A stretch of 64,000 nucleotides of DNA, taken from the NCBI GenBank assembly GCA_014983025.1, contig JADCLP010000003.1, positions 1 through 64,000 of the forward strand, given 5' to 3'. Of this stretch, positions 53,148 through 61,207 are shown in pieces. The position numbers and the translations under genes were made by a program. This stretch comes from Erythrobacteraceae bacterium E2-1 Yellow Sea (GTDB lineage Bacteria > Pseudomonadota > Alphaproteobacteria > Sphingomonadales > Sphingomonadaceae). Numbering within the stretch: position 1 is the stretch's first letter; each line of letters starts with the position of its first letter. A model generated the notes under the pieces. It saw nothing but the letters and a program-made list of their open reading frames with translations. It searched no databases and had not been told where the DNA came from.

Positions 53148-53852
53148 TTGTTGGGTAAGACATTTGCACGCTGCACGATGAAGGCTTTGGCCGCCGCAGC
53201 CTGCGGTATCCTCACTATCGCTGCTACACCTGCCATCGCCAACAGTTCTGCTGCGGCTGTCGATATCGCCGAACCACTGCGGCAGAGCCAAGCTAGTGGC
53301 ACCCTTTCATCATCGGGCGATGTGCGGTTCCGCCAGCTTTTCTCCAGCTGGGAAGCGCTGGACAGGACCGGCCCAGACGGTGCAACTGTACAGCCGCGCA
53401 TTTCCATCCCTTCGCGTATGCCGCTGGAAGGTTCACGCCTGACCAGTGATTACGGTATGCGCACACACCCTGTTCTTGGCGGCCGCCGCAATCACAAGGG
53501 CGTTGATCTGGCTGCACCCACCGGCACCCCTGTCTATGCGACGGCTGATGGGATCGTTGGCAAGGCGGAATGGTTTTCCAGCTACGGCCTTTATGTTGAA
53601 ATCGGTCATGGTGCCGATCTTGAAACGCGCTATGCCCATATGTCGAAACTGGCGGTGGCCGCTGGTGAGCGCGTGCACAAGGGTGATCTGATCGGTTATG
53701 TCGGATCGACTGGCCGCTCAACCGGACCGCATCTGCATTATGAAGTGCGCATTGCAGGGCTTGCAGTTAATCCGATTCCCTATATGGTTGAATCCCAGGC
53801 GCAGCAGGCATTCGTGCTGGCGCGCGGTGAAGGTGGCCAGGGCGGCGACTGA
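53148..53852 (+). CDS. Exported M23-family (LytM) metallopeptidase
   Basis: 234 residues from TTG 53148, which has AAGGA 7 bases upstream; ATG 53178 is an alternative without a ribosome-binding site. A signal peptide follows (MKALAAAACGILTIAATPAIA). The M23 domain starts near residue 97: LTSDYGMRTHPVLGGRRNHKGVDLAAPTGTPVYATADGIV (HxxxD zinc ligands), IGHGADLETRYAHMSKLAV (H) and STGRSTGPHLHYEVRIAG (HxH). All ligands are present, so it may cut peptidoglycan cross-bridges or act with divisome activators. Confidence 0.92.
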   Translation: MLGKTFARCTMKALAAAACGILTIAATPAIANSSAAAVDIAEPLRQSQASGTLSSSGDVRFRQLFSSWEALDRTGPDGATVQPRISIPSRMPLEGSRLTSDYGMRTHPVLGGRRNHKGVDLAAPTGTPVYATADGIVGKAEWFSSYGLYVEIGHGADLETRYAHMSKLAVAAGERVHKGDLIGYVGSTGRSTGPHLHYEVRIAGLAVNPIPYMVESQAQQAFVLARGEGGQGGD

Positions 53853-53879
53853 TCACCGGTCTGAAAGTTTTTTGAAATA

Positions 53880-53953
53880 CCCGCCTGGAAGCGGGCTCGG
53901 ACATAGGAGAGGATGTCCGTAATGGCGGCGGGGTCAAACCCGCCGCCTTTTTT
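53880..53953 (+). ncRNA. Structured 3' region or small RNA with three hairpins
   Basis: Three successive stem-loops: CCCGC/GCGGG (53880-53884 with 53891-53895, loop CTGGAA), CGGACAT/ATGTCCG (53898-53904 with 53913-53919, loop AGGAGAGG) and the terminator 53924-53947 followed by six T. The purine-rich loops GGA and GGAG could pair with pyrimidine-rich partners. It may be an independent small RNA or the processed 3' end of the M23 message; no clear promoter is visible. Confidence 0.4.
53924..53953 (+). terminator. Intrinsic terminator after the M23 peptidase gene
   Basis: GGCGGCGGG (53924-53932) pairs perfectly with CCCGCCGCC (53939-53947) around a 6-base loop and is followed by TTTTTT (53948-53953). 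A textbook Rho-independent terminator, 72 bases after the stop codon. Confidence 0.9.
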
Positions 53954-54008
53954 CTTAATCCCTATCTGCCTATTCTTTGGCCTGCACGGGACAGGGGGAT
54001 TTTGAATC

Positions 54009-54396
54009 ATGGGTGCATGGGGTGCAGGCTCTTTTGAAAATGATGCAGCGCTGGATTTCATTGAGGAGATTGGCTCACTCAACATTGTCACGGCACAATT
54101 TGATGTTGCCGGCAATGGCGAGGAAATAGACGCTGATAAATCCTGCCAGATCATTGTTGCTGCAGAATGTGTGGCGGCCATGCGCGGATGATCAGCCGAT
54201 GGGCGATGGAGCATTCCATATGCTGGACCTGACAATTCATGAAGATGAGATTTCAACCAGCAAACGTGGTGGCTGGGTCAATCTGCAGTGCCTCAATGCA
54301 GCATTACATCTCAAGCATATGATCCAGAACTGGCAATTTGATGATGAATTGCTGGAATGGGTAATGCAGAAAATGCAGCAAGAACGCGGGGCTTAG
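54009..54396 (+). pseudogene. DUF4259-family gene broken by a frameshift near 54183
   Basis: The first frame (54009-54191) gives 60 residues, MGAWGAGSFENDAALDFIEEI and on to IIVAAECVAAMRG, the start of DUF4259 proteins (MGAWGxGxFDNDxALDFxxEL ... AAEIVAAL). It stops at TGA 54189. The continuation is one base out of frame (ADDQPMGDGAFHMLDLT... to QNWQFDDELLEWVMQKMQQERGA, stop 54394-54396). Skipping one base near 54183 yields about 129 residues, the family length. The function of DUF4259 is unknown. The gene converges with galU, overlapping its end by 4 bases. Confidence 0.7.
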
Positions 54397-55277
54397 GCTA
54401 GCAGCTTCAGTGCAATGGCGCGTACTTCTTCGCCCATATCTTCCCGTTCCAGCGCCAGCGCCAGGGTCGCCTCAACAAAACCGACCTTGCTGCCGCAGTC
54501 GTAACGCCGCCCCTCAAATGTCACCGCGTGGAATGGTTGTGTGCCAATCATCTGCGCCATGGCATCGGTCAACTGGATCTCGCCACCGGCACCCTTGCCC
54601 TGGTTTTCCAGCGTTCGCATCACTTCGGGCTGCAGTATATAGCGGCCAGAAATGATCTTGTTTGATGGCGCTTCATCCACGGGCGGCTTTTCAACCAACC
54701 CCTTCACTTCCGTCAAAGTATCGGAAATCTGCGGACCAGGGTCGATCACGCCATAACTCGATACTTCGCTCTTCGGCACTTCCAGCACGCTGATCAGATT
54801 GCCGCCCACTTCATTATAGGCATCGACCATCTGCCTCATGCAGCCAGTTCCGCCTGGCTTCCCGATCATCAGTTCATCGGGCAGGAAGATGGCAAAGGGT
54901 TCATCCCCCACAATCGCACGGGCGCACCATATCGCATGGCCCAGCCCCATCGGCACCTGCTGGCGCACGGTGATGATGTCACCTGGCGTGGCGCGGGTGG
55001 GATCGAGTACGCTCATATCCTTGCCGCGCTCGCCCATGGTGCTTTCCAGCTCATAGGCAACATCGAAATGTTCGACGATGGCGGTTTTGCCGCGGCCGGT
55101 GACGAAGATCATCTGCTCGATCCCCGCCTCTCTCGCTTCATCCACCGCATATTGAATCAGCGGCCGATCGACGATGGGCAGCAGTTCCTTGGGGATCGCT
55201 TTTGTCGCGGGCAGGAAGCGCGTGCCCAGCCCGGCAACGGGGAATACGGCTTTCCTGATTGTCTTGCGTATGCTCAT
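54393..55277 (-). CDS. galU: UTP-glucose-1-phosphate uridylyltransferase
   Basis: 294 residues. AVFPVAGLGTRFLPATKAIPKELLPIVDRPLIQYAVDEA (10-48) is the nucleotide-binding loop of GalU. QQVPMGLGHAIWCARAIVGDEPFAIFLPDELM, EVPKSEVSSYGVIDPG and GLVEKPPVDEAPSNKIISGRYIL follow in the family order. The enzyme makes UDP-glucose for lipopolysaccharide, exopolysaccharide and trehalose. It is monocistronic, divergent from murA with 103 bases between starts. Confidence 0.97.
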   Translation of the reverse strand: MSIRKTIRKAVFPVAGLGTRFLPATKAIPKELLPIVDRPLIQYAVDEAREAGIEQMIFVTGRGKTAIVEHFDVAYELESTMGERGKDMSVLDPTRATPGDIITVRQQVPMGLGHAIWCARAIVGDEPFAIFLPDELMIGKPGGTGCMRQMVDAYNEVGGNLISVLEVPKSEVSSYGVIDPGPQISDTLTEVKGLVEKPPVDEAPSNKIISGRYILQPEVMRTLENQGKGAGGEIQLTDAMAQMIGTQPFHAVTFEGRRYDCGSKVGFVEATLALALEREDMGEEVRAIALKLLA

Positions 55278-55380
55278 GGTGCCTTGGGATAGAGTTGGCA
55301 GGTTGGCTGCGTCAACTGTAACAGCGTGATTGCCGTTGTGTGACAGTTGCCAGCCGCGCCAAAATGGCTACGGAACGGAC

Positions 55381-56664
55381 ATGGACAAACTTGTAATTCG
55401 TGGCGGCAAAAGGCTGGAGGGAACGATTCCCGTTTCCGGGGCCAAGAATGCCGCCCTCACGCTGATCCCATGCGCGCTGTTGACGGAAGAGCCGATGACT
55501 TTGCGCAATCTGCCCCGCCTGGCCGATATTGATGGCTTCCAGCATTTGATGGGCCAGTTTGGCGTATCGGTGAGCATTCAGGGGCAGCGGTCAGAAGATT
55601 TCGGCCGGGTTGTGACTTATGAGGCATCGCGCATGACCTCTACTGTTGCGCCCTATGATCTGGTGCGCAAGATGCGCGCATCGATCCTGGTGCTGGGCCC
55701 GATGCTGGCCAGGGCGGGTGAGGCGACGGTTTCGATGCCGGGTGGTTGTGCGATCGGGAACCGACCGATTGATCTCCATCTGAAAGCGTTGGAAGCATTT
55801 GGCGCAACGATTGAACTGGCGCAGGGCTATGTCCGCGCCATCGCGCCTGATGGCGGTTTGCCCGGTGGCGAGTTCGATTTTCCTGTTGTCTCTGTTGGCG
55901 CGACCGAAAATGCGCTGATGGCGGCGGTGTTGGCCAATGGCACCAGCCGCTTGTTCAATGCTGCGCGAGAGCCCGAGATAGTCGATCTGTGCAATCTTCT
56001 GGTGGCGATGGGTGCTGAGATTGAAGGGATCGGCACATCCGATCTCATCATCCACGGTGCCAAGCGACTGAATGGCGCGACCTATAAGGTGATGCCGGAC
56101 CGGATTGAGGCAGGCTCTTATGCTTGCGCGGCGGCCATTACCGGCGGTGAGGTGCGGCTGGAAGGCGCCAAGGCAGGAGACATGGCGGCTACCAACCATG
56201 CGCTGCGCAATATCGGGGTTGAGGTTGAAGAGGATGCCAAGGGCATTACCGTACGTGCCGATGGCCCGTTAAGGCCCGCGAATCTGACCACTGCGCCATA
56301 TCCCGGGCTTGCCACTGATATGCAGGCGCAGCTGATGGCGCTGCTGTGCAAGGCGCAAGGCACCAGCGTGTTGAAGGAAACGATCTTCGAAAACCGCTAT
56401 ATGCATGTGCCCGAACTGGGCCGCATGGGCGCCAATATCACCACGGAAGGGCGCACCGCCATTGTGACCGGGGTGGATGAATTGCATGGCGCTGAAGTGA
56501 TGGCGACCGATCTGCGTGCATCAATGAGCCTGGTGATCGCCGGGCTTGCTGCAGAGGGGGAAACCACTGTGCGCCGCCTCTATCACCTTGACCGCGGTTA
56601 TGAGCGGCTGGAGGAAAAGCTGCAATTGGTGGGTGCGGATATCGAACGTATCGGTGACGGCTGA
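55381..56664 (+). CDS. murA: UDP-N-acetylglucosamine 1-carboxyvinyltransferase
   Basis: 427 residues from ATG 55381 ([30 protein letters not shown]); upstream in-frame sequence to 55330 is not family-like. The repeated inside-out fold is intact, with [17 protein letters not shown] carrying the fosfomycin-reactive catalytic Cys (about residue 123), [16 protein letters not shown], and [22 protein letters not shown]. It performs the first committed step of peptidoglycan synthesis. A small RHH gene converges on it 2 bases away. Confidence 0.98.
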   Translation: MDKLVIRGGKRLEGTIPVSGAKNAALTLIPCALLTEEPMTLRNLPRLADIDGFQHLMGQFGVSVSIQGQRSEDFGRVVTYEASRMTSTVAPYDLVRKMRASILVLGPMLARAGEATVSMPGGCAIGNRPIDLHLKALEAFGATIELAQGYVRAIAPDGGLPGGEFDFPVVSVGATENALMAAVLANGTSRLFNAAREPEIVDLCNLLVAMGAEIEGIGTSDLIIHGAKRLNGATYKVMPDRIEAGSYACAAAITGGEVRLEGAKAGDMAATNHALRNIGVEVEEDAKGITVRADGPLRPANLTTAPYPGLATDMQAQLMALLCKAQGTSVLKETIFENRYMHVPELGRMGANITTEGRTAIVTGVDELHGAEVMATDLRASMSLVIAGLAAEGETTVRRLYHLDRGYERLEEKLQLVGADIERIGDG

Positions 56665-56666
56665 AT

Positions 56667-56894
56667 TTAGCTTTTCCTGACCAGCCAGATCCGGATCGCT
56701 CCAGCCAATCCCGGTGGTGTGGGCGACGCAATCCGCTCCTCATCGATCTGTGCGACCAGCGCATTGATCGGGATATTCTTTGCCTCTGCGGCCTGCCGCA
56801 GCATGTCCCAGAAAATCGGTTCAAGACTGATGGATGTCTTGTGCCCGGCGATTTCGACCGATCGTTTCACAGGGGGGTGATAGGGGGAGTTCAT
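56667..56894 (-). CDS. Ribbon-helix-helix DNA-binding protein (RHH_4 type)
   Basis: 75 residues. KRSVEIAGHKTSISLEPIFWDMLRQAAEAKNIPINALVAQIDEERI (10-55) has the strand-helix-helix layout of RHH_4 proteins, with SISLEP and the FWDMLRQAA helix. It is likely a dimeric transcriptional regulator; targets unknown. Proteins of this kind are common in alphaproteobacteria and often sit next to murA or hisS-like genes as single genes. It is convergent with murA, with a 2-base gap. Confidence 0.85.
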   Translation of the reverse strand: MNSPYHPPVKRSVEIAGHKTSISLEPIFWDMLRQAAEAKNIPINALVAQIDEERIASPTPPGLAGAIRIWLVRKS

Positions 56895-56985
56895 TGCGCT
56901 GACGTTTTAACAGATTGCATGGAAATGCAAGCTGAGCAGTTTGTGATTGCTGCGCACCTTTTGGTGCGAACCCATATTGCGCCTT

Positions 56986-57015
56986 GAACCACTAGGACAA
57001 TTGTCCTAGTGGTTC
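56986..57015. promoter_or_regulatory. 30-bp perfect palindrome, candidate TetR operator
   Basis: Bases 56986-57015 form a perfect palindrome with the core CTAGGACAATTGTCCTAG. It ends 18 bases before the first possible start codon of the TetR-family gene, so a bound dimer would block its promoter. Operators of this size and symmetry are typical of TetR-family autorepressors. Confidence 0.8.
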
Positions 57016-57039
57016 GCTTCAAGTTACGAGCGGGTGGAA

Positions 57040-57603
57040 ATGGGAAAGCGGCAGGATATCGTGGCGATAGCGGAAGACCTGTTCTACCGGCAGGGTTTCG
57101 GCCAGACGCCTTTTACCGATCTGGCCGGGGCGGTTGGGATCTCGCGCGGCAATTTCTACCACCACTTCAAAACCAAAGATGATATTCTGGCTGAAGTTGT
57201 GACTCTGCGGCTGGAAAAAAGCCGTAGCATGATTGCTGGTTGGGAAGCGCAGAGTGCTGATCCGGCGGACCGTATTTGCGCCTATATCCGCATATTGCTG
57301 GCCAATCAGGAATTGATTGAGAATTTCGGTTGCCCACTGGGCAGTTTCGCCAATGAAATGGCCAAGGCGCAGCATCCGATGACCGCCGGTGCACGGCAAT
57401 TGTTCGACCTGTTTCATGGCTGGCTGGCACAACAATTTACAGACATGGCAGCGGCGCGGCCGGAATATCTGGCCATGCGCGTGCTGCAGTTCAGCCAGGG
57501 CGCGGCAACCATGTCCAACACTTATCGCGACCGGAATTTCATCAGTGAAGAGGTGGCGCGTATGTGCGAATGGGTGCGCCGCCAGGATCGCCGCGAAGAA
57601 TAA
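57040..57603 (+). CDS. TetR/AcrR-family transcriptional regulator
   Basis: 187 residues from ATG 57040; a GTG two codons earlier (57034) is also possible. The N-terminal HTH is clear: KRQDIVAIAEDLFYRQGFGQTPFTDLAGAVGISRGNFYHHFKTKDDILAEVV. The rest is the helical ligand domain (FGCPLGSFANEMAKAQHPMT, typical of the YcdC/NemR-like group, which sense reactive electrophiles through a Cys; one Cys is in FGCPLG). It should repress its own operon through the palindrome 56986-57015. YciI-like and tag genes follow by 10 bases and an overlap of 4 bases. Confidence 0.9.
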   Translation: MGKRQDIVAIAEDLFYRQGFGQTPFTDLAGAVGISRGNFYHHFKTKDDILAEVVTLRLEKSRSMIAGWEAQSADPADRICAYIRILLANQELIENFGCPLGSFANEMAKAQHPMTAGARQLFDLFHGWLAQQFTDMAAARPEYLAMRVLQFSQGAATMSNTYRDRNFISEEVARMCEWVRRQDRREE

Positions 57604-57613
57604 CAGGATAAAT

Positions 57614-57910
57614 ATGTTTATTATCACTCTCAGCTTTGGGGAAAATCGTGCCTCTGCCGGTCAATGGATGGAAGGGCATAAGCAATGGATTGCCGACGGC
57701 TTTGACCAAGGCATAGTGTTGATGGTGGGCAGCCTGGCAGATGGCGCCGGCGGTTTGTTGTTGGTGCGGGGCGATGACCGGGTTGTAATAGAGCAATGGG
57801 TAGCGCGCGATCCCTTCTTAGAACATGATGTGGTGCACGCGAGCATCCAGCAATTTACCGCCAATAGCATGGTCAGCGAGCTTGATTTTCTGCGGGAACA
57901 GGCAGCGTGA
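57614..57910 (+). CDS. YciI-family protein
   Basis: 98 residues from ATG 57614 (MFIITLSFGENRASAGQWMEGHKQWI). The YciI fold is recognised by the FIITLSF start, the HKQWIADGFDQGIVLMVGSLADGAGGLLLVRGDD middle part and ARDPFLEHDVV..., including the conserved His. These dimeric ferredoxin-like proteins often act on small aromatic or chlorinated compounds. The downstream tag gene overlaps by 4 bases (GTGA), and a TetR regulator is upstream, so all three form one operon. Confidence 0.88.
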   Translation: MFIITLSFGENRASAGQWMEGHKQWIADGFDQGIVLMVGSLADGAGGLLLVRGDDRVVIEQWVARDPFLEHDVVHASIQQFTANSMVSELDFLREQAA

Positions 57911-58515
57911 GCGAGATTGACGCAAGCCCCACCCTATCAAGGCGTTGTAACTGGGCCAATTCAGCGCCGGAATTTGCAGATTACCATGACAGGGAATGGG
58001 GATTCCCGGTAGCGGACGATCATCGGCTGTTTGAAAAGATCTGCCTGGAAGGGTTTCAGTCTGGCCTTAGCTGGCGAACAATCCTGAACAAAAGGGAGAA
58101 TTTTCGCAGGGCATTTTGTGGCTTTGACTTTACCCAAATTGCGCGATTTGATGAAAGCGATGTTGCGCGCCTGCTGGATGATTCCGGCATTGTGCGCCAC
58201 CGCCGCAAGATCGAAGCGGTGATCAATAATGCACGTTGCGCGGTTGAACTGGTTGCTGAGCGTGGTTCTCTTGCAGCCTTTTTCTGGCGATTTGAAGAAC
58301 AGCCAATGGATGGGCAGCAGGCACAAATACGCTCAACTTCACCATTGTCGATTAAGCTGGCTGCAGAACTGAAAAAACGAGGCTGGGCCTTTGTCGGGCC
58401 AACCACAGCCTATGCCTTTATGCAGGCAATGGGGCTGGTGAATGACCATGCTGAATATTGTTCAACCGCCGATAAAGTAGCGGAGGCGCGAGCCAGATTC
58501 ATTCCGCCAAAGTGA
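57907..58515 (+). CDS. tag: DNA-3-methyladenine glycosylase I
   Basis: 202 residues, GTG start overlapping the YciI gene. RCNWANSAPEFADYHDREWGFPVADDHRLFEKICLEGFQSGLSWRTILNKRENFRRAFCGFD is the Tag signature, including the catalytic/base-pocket region and first zinc Cys (CNW). The C-terminal FVGPTTAYAFMQAMGLVNDHAEYCSTADK has the His and Cys zinc ligands. It removes 3-methyladenine from DNA. The link with a redox or electrophile-sensing TetR protein fits an alkylation-response operon, by inference. Confidence 0.94.
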   Translation: MSEIDASPTLSRRCNWANSAPEFADYHDREWGFPVADDHRLFEKICLEGFQSGLSWRTILNKRENFRRAFCGFDFTQIARFDESDVARLLDDSGIVRHRRKIEAVINNARCAVELVAERGSLAAFFWRFEEQPMDGQQAQIRSTSPLSIKLAAELKKRGWAFVGPTTAYAFMQAMGLVNDHAEYCSTADKVAEARARFIPPK

Positions 58516-58679
58516 TGGCAGCGATGAAGCGCGAATGGCGGTTAATAAAGCGACCTATTACGTGGTAGAATGCGTTAATCCGAATTTCTACCTTCAGATA
58601 GGCGAAGAAAATCACATTTTTTCAATAGATTGGGCGCGGGTGATGCTGCACTGCCGGCAGCTATCCGCGCCCTTCAAGA

Positions 58680-59402
58680 TCAATACATGTGCTGCCCGCC
58701 GTTGATCGACATGGTCGAACCGGTGACGAATCCTGCGTCTTCCGAACACAGGAAGCGCACGCCGCGGGCAATTTCTTCGGCATGGCCAAGGCGGCCGACG
58801 GGGATTTTGGCGATGATCTTTTCCAGCACAGGTTCAGGCACGGCAGCAACCATATCCGTATCAATATAACCTGGCGCAATGGCATTCACTGTAACGCCGA
58901 ATTTGGCACCTTCCTGTGCCAATGCCTTGGTGAAGCCATGGATGCCGGATTTGGCAGCGGCATAGTTCACCTGGCCATATTGCCCGGCCTGGCCATTGAC
59001 TGAACCTATATTGATGATGCGGCCCCAACCGCGTTCGCGCATGCCGGGGAAAGCGGCCTTTGCCATGTTGAAGCAACCGCCCAGATTGATGCGCATCACT
59101 TCATTCCAGTCTTCAAAGCTCATGCGGTGCAGAGTTCCGTCACGGGTGATACCCGCATTGTTGACCACCACATCGATCGGGCCAACTTCTGCTTCTATCT
59201 GTTTGCAACCGGCCAGCGACGCCTCATGATCGCCCACGTCAAACTTGTAGCTGGGGATGCCTGTGTCAGCTTTTAGCTGGTTGGCTGCGGCATCATTGCC
59301 GGCGTAATTGGCAACGACGGTAAATCCATCCTGTTGCAAGCCTTCACAAATCGCCCGGCCAATTCCGCGGCTACCACCGGTAACAACTGCAACACGCGCC
59401 AT
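58680..59402 (-). CDS. phaB: Acetoacetyl-CoA reductase
   Basis: 240 residues. The SDR fold shows VVTGGSRGIGRAICEGLQQDGF (NADPH loop), VVNNAGITRD, the active-site Ser in IINIGSVNGQAGQYGQVNYAAAKSGIHGFTKALAQEGA with Tyr and Lys in NYAAAKSG, and GYIDTDMV. The GQxGQxNY AAAKSG string is typical of PhaB/PhbB rather than FabG. It reduces acetoacetyl-CoA to (R)-3-hydroxybutyryl-CoA for polyhydroxybutyrate. It is monocistronic; phaA and phaC are not in the window. Confidence 0.94.
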   Translation of the reverse strand: MARVAVVTGGSRGIGRAICEGLQQDGFTVVANYAGNDAAANQLKADTGIPSYKFDVGDHEASLAGCKQIEAEVGPIDVVVNNAGITRDGTLHRMSFEDWNEVMRINLGGCFNMAKAAFPGMRERGWGRIINIGSVNGQAGQYGQVNYAAAKSGIHGFTKALAQEGAKFGVTVNAIAPGYIDTDMVAAVPEPVLEKIIAKIPVGRLGHAEEIARGVRFLCSEDAGFVTGSTMSINGGQHMY

Positions 59403-59583
59403 TCAGAATCCTCCCACATAGATCTGCTTGAAAGCTTAGCGTTCATAGGTGGGCTGGCAAGTGGAAACCAAGCATTACTGCGGATTACATACTAATTGCT
59501 GAGTTGTTGCGGAAGCGGTGCAGCGACACGCAATCATGTGAGGGGGTGGTTATCAGGTCCGAATCCTGGCCGATTGACCGGAA

Positions 59584-60336
59584 TCAGAAGCGGAACTGTG
59601 TCCCGACGTAGACGGCCTGGCTGTCCTGCTGTGCATCTGTCAGCGGCGTCAGGCGATCGCGTTCCTGTGAAATACGCACGCCAGCGGTCACATTCAGGTT
59701 GCGGCTGACACGATAGGCGCCACCCAGATCAACCGTTTGCGAACCCAATGCTTCCAGTGTGTTGGGTGCGCGGCCCGCTTTGCCATTGGGTTCCAGCGCA
59801 ATTCGGGGCTGGAAACGGCTGGGCTTGTCTGCTGCAGTTCCTTCACTGGGCGTGAAAGTCGCCAGATCAGGCATTTCAATACTGCGCACACCTTCGGGCA
59901 TAGCCAAAGTCGGGCGGGCAAAGCTCTTGTAACCGCGTGCTGTGCCAAGATTGTAACGGGTCAGAGTCAGGCCTGAGAGGCCAGCCCCGGCACCTGCAGC
60001 GTTTTCAATCGCAGAACGGAATGTAATGGCGCGGGCTGTATCGCTATCAACGCGTACTGCCACGGTCACAGTACGCTCGCGCTTGCCAGTGGTGCCTGCG
60101 GGCGTGAAGCGAATCTTGCTATCGGCGCTCTGTTGCGCCACGCGCAGGGCCAAGCCTGGATCGACAGAGGCAGGGGTGAAAATGCCGATATTGTTGTTGT
60201 CTGCTACCTTTGCATCACCTGACAGGGCGACATAGGCCAAACCGGCTGTCGGAACGCCAAAGGCCAGACCGGCAGCGGCCAGCAGCATGGGCAGCTTATG
60301 CGCCGCCTGCCTTGTGCTGTTTCCTGCCTTACCCAT
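59584..60336 (-). CDS. Exported hypothetical protein, possible outer-surface/beta-barrel type
   Basis: 250 residues. The N-terminal stretch HKLPMLLAAAGLAFGVPTAGLAY is a likely signal peptide. The protein ends in LGGAYRVSRNLNVTAGVRISQERDRLT..DSQAVYVGTQFRF, alternating polar and hydrophobic residues and finishing with Phe, which fits the last strands of an outer-membrane barrel. The middle (about 60-180) is rich in T, A, R and low in recognisable motifs. I know no function. It is divergent from the DUF3576 gene across 356 bases. Confidence 0.6.
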   Translation of the reverse strand: MGKAGNSTRQAAHKLPMLLAAAGLAFGVPTAGLAYVALSGDAKVADNNNIGIFTPASVDPGLALRVAQQSADSKIRFTPAGTTGKRERTVTVAVRVDSDTARAITFRSAIENAAGAGAGLSGLTLTRYNLGTARGYKSFARPTLAMPEGVRSIEMPDLATFTPSEGTAADKPSRFQPRIALEPNGKAGRAPNTLEALGSQTVDLGGAYRVSRNLNVTAGVRISQERDRLTPLTDAQQDSQAVYVGTQFRF

Positions 60337-60692
60337 GACCTGACTTTCAAACCTTCCGAACCCGAAATAATACGTTAGCGCCTGAACCTGCGATTACCGA
60401 ATTTATGGCCAATTGCACCGATTCGCAGCACACAACCGTGGAACAATAGAACCAGAAAAAGCATTTAATCAAATTATTTGAAACTGGAAAAGACTCTTGC
60501 GCGATACCTGTTGCAGCATGTCCACATTGCTGTTTGTCCAGGGATTGAATCCATTCAGGCGTGGTACAGCGCGCCGAAGCGCATCTTGCCAGTAACGCTT
60601 TCGGGGATCGCAAGTGCAAGACTCCTTGCCGCAAGCGTCCGGACAGCTATAGAGCCTATACACGATAAGACCTTTAGGAATTCGATCGAGAG
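60337..60692. other. Divergent intergenic region between the exported protein gene and the DUF3576 gene
   Basis: 356 bases without a recognisable gene. The left third is AT-rich (60450-60485), where the promoter of the leftward gene may lie. The DUF3576 promoter candidate is at 60626-60653. No repeat or RNA gene is visible. Confidence 0.4.
60626..60653 (+). promoter_or_regulatory. Candidate promoter of the DUF3576-leuS-lptE operon
   Basis: TTGCCG (60626-60631) and TATAGA (60648-60653) with a 16-base spacer form the best -35/-10 pair ahead of the DUF3576 gene, placing transcription start about 33 bases before its ATG. Confidence 0.5.
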
Positions 60693-61142
60693 ATGAGCGT
60701 GCTTCAGACCTTTTCCCGCCCCCGCTTCCGTATCGTACTGGCCTGTGCGGCATTAACAGCACTGGCGGCATGTGGTGGTCGCGATCGGCCCAAGGCGGAT
60801 CTGGCCGCGGCCAATATCAACACGATCGGCGTCAACTCCTATCTCTGGCGCGCGGCGCTGGAAACGATCAGCTTTGCCCCACTGCTGCAGGCAGACAGTG
60901 CTGGTGGCGTGTTGGTGACGGACTGGTACACCAACCCTGCCAATCCGGGTGAACGGGTCAAGCTGACTGTGGTGATCCTTGACCAGGATCTGCGTGCCGA
61001 TGCACTGCGCGTGGCGGCCAGCCGTCAGGTCTCGCAAGCCGGTACATGGGTGGAAGCGCCTGTGCAGGCAGCAACAGTGCAGAAGCTGGAAGACATCATC
61101 CTGACCAAGGCGCGCGAATTGCGCCGCCAGGCTGTTTCCTGA
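60693..61142 (+). CDS. DUF3576-family lipoprotein
   Basis: 149 residues, ATG 60693. FRIVLACAALTALAACGGRD carries a lipobox ending at about Cys27. The mature part matches DUF3576: INTIGVNSYLWRAALETISFAPLLQADSAGGVLVTDWYTNPANPGERVKLTVVILDQDLRADALRV ending in KARELRRQAVS. The family is widespread in alphaproteobacteria next to leuS; its role at the envelope is unknown. leuS follows after 65 bases and the two are probably co-transcribed with lptE. Confidence 0.93.
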   Translation: MSVLQTFSRPRFRIVLACAALTALAACGGRDRPKADLAAANINTIGVNSYLWRAALETISFAPLLQADSAGGVLVTDWYTNPANPGERVKLTVVILDQDLRADALRVAASRQVSQAGTWVEAPVQAATVQKLEDIILTKARELRRQAVS

Positions 61143-61207
61143 TTTTTCCCGGCTGAAGGCTGACGAACAGCCTTTCCAAACCGCGTGAAATCCGTAAGGC
61201 GGCTGCC

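Noticed and set aside
58535-58705. 56-codon plus-strand frame (MAVNKATYYVVECVNPNFYL...)
   Set aside because: The first 45 residues look protein-like, but there is no ribosome-binding site and it runs 26 bases into the end of phaB on the other strand; left uncalled.
59540-59583. Possible tRNA remnant (GGTTATCAGGTCCGAATCCT)
   Set aside because: The T-arm-like string is suggestive, but no matching acceptor stem or anticodon arm can be folded upstream.
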